Below, in pieces: positions 58,164 through 64,000 of a stretch of 64,000 nt of DNA (within the stretch, counting starts at the first letter, position 1; every line of letters begins with the position of its first letter). The stretch spans positions 1 to 64,000 of the forward strand of contig CAOLHI010000061.1 of the NCBI GenBank assembly GCA_948474755.1, given 5' to 3'. Source of the stretch: Ctenosaura bakeri. Taxonomy: Eukaryota; Chordata; Lepidosauria; Squamata; Iguanidae. The notes under the pieces were generated by a model. It searched no databases, was not told where the DNA came from, and saw only the letters and a program-made list of their open reading frames with translations. Made by a program: the position numbers and the translations under genes.

Positions 58164-58190
58164 GGTTAAACCATCAAGAAGATAAGGTTA
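58147..58190. repeat. 22-bp tandem duplication at the edge of the hairpin
   Basis: The unit AACCATCAAGAAGATAAGG plus TTA occurs twice in a row (58147-58168 and 58169-58190). The first copy spans the outer end of the right hairpin arm, so the duplication and the inversion share a breakpoint. Confidence 0.95.
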
Positions 58191-58489
58191 AACAGGATGG
58201 TAATCTATCTGCCCAAACAGTGTAACCACTTCTAGGAGAGAGGATGCAAACTCTCAGATAAAATGATTTAAAGCATGTGTGGGCCTGAGAGCCACTGTTT
58301 TGCCACATAAACTATAAAAAAATGTCTGAAAACAATATCCAGAAGTTTACTCCTGGCTTTGAAAAACAAGTATTTTTGATTTGCCACCTATTACAAGGTG
58401 AATTCCTGCTGCTTCTGGGCCTGGAAACCTAGAAATAGCCATTCCCTCGTGCCACACTCTAAAGTTTACTAAAGAAAGAGAATAAAAAA
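58191..58489. other. Non-coding DNA
   Basis: No recognisable feature. Confidence 0.35.
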
Positions 58490-58760
58490 AGGCAATATTT
58501 CCTACTCAGTTGTGAAGTTCATCCTTGGTGGCTCTTCTCTCAGTACTGTCCCCTCAACATGACAAGATGTTGAGCTACTAGGGGAAGGGCCTTCTTTGTA
58601 GCAGCACCCCATCTATGGAATACTCTTCCAAGATAGTTCTGCTAGCATCTTCATTATGTTCATTTACTTCCCAGGCTACGACATTCTTTAATCTTTAATT
58701 TGTTTTTACTGTCAGCTTTATCACTGCCATGTAAATCATCTGAGTATTACAATGTTGGAA
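58490..58760 (+). mobile_element. L2-type LINE, end of ORF2 and 3' UTR
   Basis: GGGGAAGGGCCTTCTTTGTA, GCAGCACCCCATCTATGGAA and TACTCTTCCAAGATAGTTCT correspond to the L2 ORF2 C-terminus ('gggccttctc.gtggc.gc.cc..gg.tctggaa'). A T-rich 3' UTR follows. 5'-truncated and decayed. Confidence 0.6.
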
Positions 58761-59147
58761 CAAACTGTTGGTATATTATTGGAATAATTTGAACCATTAT
58801 GGGAATAATGGTTGCTTTGGTTGATATATGTGTTTTGGGTGATGCTTTGATTGCTTTGTGTTTTTTACAGTTATAAATAGCCCCAAGGAGATATGCCAGT
58901 TTGGTGATATATATAGCTGGGATCCTGCATTGGGAGAATATTGCAAAGTTCTGCACAGGTAGAACTGCAATACCTCTCCATTCTTATTCCTTCCAGAGTT
59001 CACCTTTTAGCTGCTACAATCCTCACTCCACAATCATTTAGTGCCCAGTGGAGAATAGAGGGCATTGCAGAAGTGACTGGCAGAAAGAAGACATATCTGC
59101 CAACACCCAGGGAATGATAGTATCATTCTGCATTTTAAAATCTAAAT
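58761..59147. other. Non-coding DNA
   Basis: No supported feature. Confidence 0.35.
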
Positions 59148-59501
59148 CAGGGGTGGGCAACTGTGAAGAAAGTGGGGGTGATTTTTCTATATTCTGTCCA
59201 TGCTCTAGGCCCACCAGCACATTTTGACATGACTGAAGTGATGTGATGGAATTTCTGGCACCCATTTCGCGGATTTTCAGCCAATTTCTTTGCTGTTTTG
59301 GGAATATGGGGGTCTTGAATGCTGAGGTTTTGGCACATTTTGGGTGGTTGGGAGAGCAAAACAAAAAACAAAACAAAAAGCAAAACAAAAAACAAAAAAA
59401 CCTGAAAATTGGCCCCTTAAAAATAGCTTGGGAACTTTGGGACCACATATAGGGTCTCAAGGACTGCATGTAGCTTGTAAGCCACACTTTGCCCACTCTT
59501 G
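59148..59501. mobile_element. hAT-like MITE with internal (CAAAA)n tract
   Basis: The left end CAGGGGTGGGCAACTGTG and right end CACTTTGCCCACTCTTG are inverted with two mismatches in the first 13 bases. Length 354 bp. The 8-bp flanks ATCTAAAT and AGCAACAT match at 5 of 8. A CAAAA-type low-complexity tract (59357-59400) lies inside and gives spurious FCFLFCFLF-type peptides. No transposase. Confidence 0.75.
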
Positions 59502-61027
59502 AGCAACATGAGTCTCTATACATAAATACACACAGAAATAAAAAGTAAATCCAGCTGACCTAACTAGACTGTGTCCCTGTTTTATCCTGGTCCTAGTCCA
59601 AGCGATATCTTACTGCCCTTGATAAAAATCCTCTCAACTGATCTCCCAGTTTCAGAACTTCTGACTCTTTCTAGGACTTCTATTCCTTCTTTCTTTTCCC
59701 TGTCTTAACCATTGTCTCTTTCCATCCCCAGTTTTTAAATATTTTCTCTAATCAGGAGGGCATTTTTTTTTTCCTTCCTGCGAAATAAGTTTCTGTTTCC
59801 TACACTGAACCTTCAACCTCTGAAACTCAGGGTAATGCAACCAAACAAAAATTAACCCCAATAACCATACTTTAAGAAGCTCAGTGCACACTCAGGGAAG
59901 AATTTTGTTCCTTCACAATTACACACACATGTGCACATGCAAAAACATGTGCATGAACATGCACACACACACACATGTGCATACATGCACGTACTTAGTT
60001 GTATATATGTTTACTTCAAATGTGGGAATTTTCAGAAAGGACAGGCTACCATTAGAATTTATTTAACAATAATGCAACAGCATACTCCAAAATTTGGCGA
60101 TGTGTTTGAATACTTGTGCAGGGCACTGAAAATGGCAACTGTGTTTTTTCTTCTGGAGGATATTTCTTATGCAGGGCAAGTGCAGCCCTCTGATGTGTCT
60201 TCCAGTCAGTGACACCCAAAGAATGTTTTATGGATGAGGCTTCATCACCTGTTGGCACAGGGAGTAGGAGGCACATTGCAGCCAGTGATGGATGGCTCCT
60301 CGGAATCTGCACTGTGTCCTCTATGCCTCTCCACCATCTCTCATTAGCATGCATAATTCTGATAGCATCCTTTTGCCAGTACCTGGATACTCCCCATTTC
60401 CAAACTCATATAGGCCCGTGATCTTCTTTTCATACTCCGCAGCATTTCTGAAACATTTCTACCTCCTCTGGCCTTTTAAGACACCCTTACATAAATAAAA
60501 TTGTTATCAAAATATATGATTCCCTAGGGAAATGTATGGCAACAACTCCCTATCTGCCTTTCTTCAGTCTAACAGAACATAAGCACAGCTCCTAGTATAA
60601 CTCATCAATCCAGGGTTCTTCCAGACAAGGCTTTTATTGTGCCATCACCCAGCTTCATTCAGGGAATTTTATGGGGCTCCAGATGATACATAGTTTTCCA
60701 CCTGTAACACTCCTCCTGTGTCTTGCAGTATCTTCTTTTCCCCTCATTTCCAAATCAATCCACTAAAGGGGGAAAATGAATCTTTACCGCATTATAAACC
60801 AGATCCTAAAATGCACCACTCTTTTGTTCTTGTTCATAATTGAGTTTACCTTCACTAATAATCTGCAAACAAAATGAATGAACAAACAGAAATCTTACCC
60901 TGAGAAGGAGGAAAGGATAACTAGGTAACTGGAAATTCTAGCCATTTTTTGCAGCATCATTTCTGTCTGGGAATATGGGAATAGTTGCTTCTTCTGCTCC
61001 ACCATTCATTTTAGAAATCAGAGGAAA
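59502..61027. other. Non-coding DNA
   Basis: No gene was recognised. There is a short CA/TG-rich stretch at 59920-59985. Frames up to 100 codons exist on both strands, without domain features. Confidence 0.4.
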
Positions 61028-61179
61028 TACAATAAGTCCCTGGTATCTGCTAGACCAGAATCATGGTTTCACTTATCCACAATCCACTCCAAGGCCATGG
61101 CTGCTGCCAACAACTCTGTGCAGCCAGGCCCAGAGTGGTGTGCAGCAAGGCACAGCTGTGCACAGCATGGCACAGCTGT

Positions 61180-61700
61180 GCACAGCAAGACACAGCTGGG
61201 CTTCCTGCACCTCTGTCACCTAAGGAAGGAGTCTCTCACCATTGTGGGCCAGTAAGGTACAGCCATGCCCTCTGTGCCTCTCTCTCAGCTCCCTCCCTCC
61301 CCACTGGAGAGATTCACACAGCTCCCCTCATGCCTCTCTCCATTGAGGAGGAGTCTTTTTCCATCCCCATCTGGGAGAGACATATGGCAAGATAAACTAG
61401 GCTTCCTGTGTGTCTTGGCTGAAGAAGGAATCTCCCTCTCTCCTTGGCTGAGAGAAGTGCACGGCTTCCCTTGTGACTCTCGTACCTGAGGAAGGAAACA
61501 GATACTTCTTCCTTGTCTGAGAGAGGCATCAGAAGTCAGGCTACATGAAACTATCTACCCCTCATGACTGAAGTAGATGGACACTCCCTCCTTGGACAAG
61601 AGAGGCATAGGAAGCTTGGTTCCACAAGACCATGTGCCTAACCTCAGCTGAGGAGGGAGATGAGCATTCCTTCCTTGGACAAGAGTGGCACACAGCTCAA
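61180..61700. repeat. Degenerate minisatellite, about 7 units of roughly 70-80 bp
   Basis: Units share three ordered blocks: a CACAGCTCCCTTCATGCCTC-like start, CTGAGGAAGGA, and CTTCCTTGGCTGAGAGAGGCA-like end (for example around 61215, 61345, 61420, 61490, 61580 and 61665). Divergence between units is considerable, so the array is old. It creates long GC-rich frames with no protein meaning. Confidence 0.65.
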
Positions 61701-61761
61701 AGCAGCCAGGCGTCCCACCAGGTTTGGCTCTCAGGGAAGGAGCTGCTCTCCAAGTCCTACC

Positions 61762-61815
61762 AGGAAGGCAGGAGGGAAGGAAGGAAAGAAGGAAGGAAGC
61801 CAGCCAGCCAGCCAG
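61762..61815. repeat. Compound (GGAA)n(GCCA)n microsatellite
   Basis: GGAA-type units (61762-61800) pass into five CAGC units (61797-61815), which abut the head of the SINE. Confidence 0.93.
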
Positions 61816-61816
61816 T

Positions 61817-62050
61817 GGAGCCCTGGTGGCGCAGTGGTTAAATGCCAGTACTGCAAGCCAAAAGGTTGTGAGTTCGATCCTGCCTGGCTCCAAGGTTGAC
61901 TCAGCCTTCCATCCTTTTGCAGGTTGGTAAAATGAGTACCCAGCTTGTTGGGGGCATGTATAGAAATGTTTCGAAATACATGCTATTTGTAAGTTGTTCG
62001 CTGCCTCGATCCATATGCAGAGGCGGGATACAAAAAATAAAATAAAAAAG
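61817..62050 (+). mobile_element. Second tRNA-derived SINE family
   Basis: The head GGAGCCCTGGTGGCGCAGTG has an A-box-like TGGCGCAGTGG, and GGTTGTGAGTTCGATCCTG carries a good B-box (GTTCGATCC). The body follows: 'gactcagccttccatccttt', then GGTAAAATGAGTACCCAGCT, then TGTTGGGGGCA. The tail, CAAAAAATAAAATAAAAAAG, is A-rich rather than ACA-rich. It differs from the Sauria-type SINEs in head, body and tail, so a different LINE probably mobilised it. Nearly complete. Confidence 0.85.
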
Positions 62051-62374
62051 CTGACTCCCTTGTCATCACACCTAGGGGTCAAAATGTAGCCTTTTCGTAT
62101 TATCTGAATGTTTTGCCATCCACATTAAGTCTGGGAATGGATATGGATATGGGGAACCTATTGTACACAGTTTTATTGTTGCTAGTTTAAATTGTGTAAT
62201 CTTTTTGGCTCTTGCTGCTGCTAGGTTTGCCAGTATTTTAAAAACTCTTCATATTTTATTGTTGTGTTTAAAGTTAGCAGTTTTCATTTTATTGGTATTA
62301 TATGGTTTTGTGCTTATCTTGAATGCTGGTCTGGGTATCTTTAGTAGAAGAGTGGGATATTGTTGCAAGTAGTA

Positions 62375-62542
62375 CCATATTTGCTGGCGTATAAGATGCA
62401 CTGGCGTATGAGACACACCCCATTTATACATCAGCAAATACTATTTGCTGGTGTATAAGACACATTTGTGTATAAGACGCACCCTATTTTGAAACAGTAT
62501 TTTTCAGGGAAGAAAGTAAATCTTATATGCTAGCAAATAGGG
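62375..62542. mobile_element. 168-bp TA-flanked MITE
   Basis: The left terminus CCATATTTGCTGGCGTATAA and the complement of the right, CCCTATTTGCTAGCATATAA, match at 17 of 20. TA flanks both (62373-62374 and 62543-62544). The interior repeats GGTGTATAAGACACA and 'tgtgtataagacgcaccc' several times. Tc1/mariner-type target; no coding capacity. Confidence 0.82.
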
Positions 62543-62693
62543 TAACTGAAGTAGTAGTAGTAAAGCCTATGATCCCCAGCAGCTTTCAGCACATTGGGTA
62601 GTAGTATTTCTAATTAACATGAGGCTGGCATTGATTCTCTTATTTGTGAACAGTCTTCTATGGCCGTTACTTATCTTTCTTTAGAATAAGTTC

Positions 62694-62759
62694 CCTTCCT
62701 TCCTTCCTTCCTTCCTTCCTTCCTTCCTTCCTTCCTTCCTTCCTTCCTTCCTTCCTTCT
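62694..62759. repeat. (CTTC)n microsatellite
   Basis: About sixteen uninterrupted CTTC units, 66 bp. The other strand is a pure GAAG polypurine tract. Confidence 0.98.
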
Positions 62760-64000
62760 ATAAAGTGGTAGGCACTGCCAGCACACCTCCCTTCTTACTT
62801 ACTTTTTAAAAAAATACTTTAAAAAACTAGGAGGTTTTTCTTTTTATTCATTCTTTAGTAAACCTTTCAAAAACAGACTCAGTCTGAGGTAAGGAATACT
62901 GACCTTGCCCATTCTCATTGTATGCCTTTCTTTGCCACTAAAATAACTAAGTGGTTGAACAGTGGCTTAAAACCACAAGAATACCTTCATAAAATTTGTA
63001 CTATAATTTAATTTAAGAGTCAGAAACACAGGGTCCTCCAGCTGTCCCAGTAGCTCCATCCCCACAGCCAATTGTGATGAATGTTGGAAAGATAGTCCAA
63101 CAACATCTGGAGAGCTGTATGAGTTTCATCCCTGATTTAAAGTCTGTCTTATCTCTTTATTTGTCCCCTGTGGCATACAATACACATGCTTAATCACAGC
63201 ATTCCCAAACTTGATGAGTTATAAGGTAAATCTTTGCAATTTTTTTCTTTCCCTTGTGAGCAAGAATAATTTAACTATTTTTCTTCCTGCTGCATGGACA
63301 GTCCCTGAGCTGTGTAGTCTTTGATTATATATTTATTTTAGCAGAATAGTAAACAAAAAATCCACACTCAAGTTGGTTTGTTATTTTTTTTAATACAGAA
63401 GACAGTAGTTTCTGCACAGAAATGCTTTCTGCCCAGAAAATAATTTTTGTGTAAGAAATGTACAGATAACAGCATTTCTGTGAAGAAAATGGTGTTTCAA
63501 AGCAACATGTATATTTTTTGTACTAATTCCCATCTGTCCAGGATCATCTCTGTCAGCGTTTCCTAGCATTCAGGAAAATCCTTTTTCATTAGTGATCTGA
63601 ATATTTATGGGTATTCTTTCCATCTATAATATGTTAGCTAATGAAACAAAGTAAGATAGTGAAAAGGTCTTAGACATAATTATCAGCTGCTTTGGGTACA
63701 TCCTAACCAAACAAATTTCTCTATTTTTTGCTCTAGAAGGGATATTTAGAGACCAATTTTTTACACTAAAGCTGATATCTGAAACATTTTCATTATTGGC
63801 CAACAAACTTTGACATCTTCTCAGGAAATTGCTGGGTTTTGGCCCATTTTGCATGGAACTTGGTATGATTTCTTTTAGAAAAGGATTTTAGGTGCTACTG
63901 CTCAAACTTTTTCATTGAAAACATAAACAAAATAATCAACACCAATCTGGGGAACAGTGGGTAAATTTCCTAGCATCAAATAAAATACATCTGGGCCCTT
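62760..64000. other. Non-coding DNA with an hAT MITE relic
   Basis: No gene was recognised up to the window edge. The hAT relic at 63029-63134 is listed separately; the rest is AT-rich single-copy sequence. Confidence 0.4.
63029..63134. mobile_element. hAT-like MITE relic
   Basis: CAGGGTCCTCCAGCTG at the left and GAGTTTCATCCCTG at the right are eroded hAT ends. Inside is GATAGTCCAACAACATCTGG, the standard reptile hAT MITE motif. No target duplication is visible. Confidence 0.6.

Larger units (their letters stand above)
61030..62163. mobile_element. TA-flanked DNA transposon, non-autonomous, about 1.13 kb
   Basis: The left end CAATAAGTCCCTGGTATCTG and the complement of the right end, CAATAGGTTCCCCATATCCA, form an imperfect inverted pair with TA on both sides (61028-61029 and 62164-62165). 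The TA target suggests Tc1/mariner. The interior is not a transposase: it is a GC-rich minisatellite followed by GGAA/CAGC microsatellites and an inserted SINE. Confidence 0.6.

Noticed and set aside
61817..61890. Possible tRNA gene (good A-box and B-box)
   Set aside because: The sequence continues into a SINE body and A-rich tail; it does not fold into a complete cloverleaf with an acceptor stem, so it is the SINE head.
61555..62082. 175-codon minus-strand ORF
   Set aside because: It runs through a minisatellite, a GGAA/CAGC microsatellite and a SINE. No single protein could be encoded there.

Overview
This is non-coding vertebrate nuclear DNA. The repeat content points to a squamate reptile, most likely a lizard. 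The diagnostic repeats are: about ten tRNA-derived SINEs whose 3' tail matches the RTE/BovB LINE tail, a BovB LINE 3' fragment, CR1 and L2 3' ends, a Penelope-like element with a GIY-YIG endonuclease remnant, a Tigger/pogo DNA transposon, many short non-autonomous DNA transposons (Harbinger-like, hAT-like and TA-target families), and frequent GATA, GT, GTT and CTTC microsatellites. I found no protein-coding exon, rRNA, tRNA gene, CRISPR array or prokaryotic signal. Every ORF that starts with Met and exceeds about 100 codons either lies in a repeat or has no recognisable protein character. The window is best read as intergenic DNA (gene desert) or the interior of a very large intron.

Layout. 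1-8 kb: mostly single-copy AT-rich DNA with an hAT MITE and two Sauria-type SINEs, the second abutting a CR1 3' end. 8.3-8.8 kb: a CpG-rich Harbinger-like MITE. 9-18 kb: mostly single copy, with compound microsatellites, an hAT MITE, a MIR-like relic and a SINE. 18.03-18.21 kb: a 180-bp nearly perfect palindrome that is a foldback MITE. 19.54-20.32 kb: a Penelope-like relic. 20.9-21.7 kb: a repeat-free AT-rich block that resembles a conserved non-coding element. 22.8-28.6 kb: SINE, compound microsatellite, second foldback MITE, L2 tail plus BovB fragment, CR1 3' end. 32.5-35.4 kb: dense transposon cluster of two Harbinger-like MITEs flanking a 1.85-kb Tigger element that carries a decayed transposase. 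36.6-42.3 kb: four SINEs and a second Harbinger-like subfamily. 42.6-54.9 kb: L2, a partial Harbinger-like copy, a pogo-type MITE, SINEs, an hAT MITE and three repeat-free candidate regulatory blocks. 57.73-58.16 kb: a perfect inverted repeat with 205-bp arms and a 21-nt spacer, the most unusual structure here. 59-62.6 kb: an hAT MITE, a TA-flanked element containing a minisatellite and a second SINE family, and a 168-bp TA-flanked MITE.

The elements form a plausible system. Sauria-type SINEs share their tail with the BovB LINE and were probably copied by BovB machinery. The Tigger relic is the kind of autonomous source that TA-target MITEs need. No Harbinger or hAT transposase source was seen. 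The four strongest CpG-rich stretches in the window are all Harbinger-like MITEs, so they should not be mistaken for promoter CpG islands.
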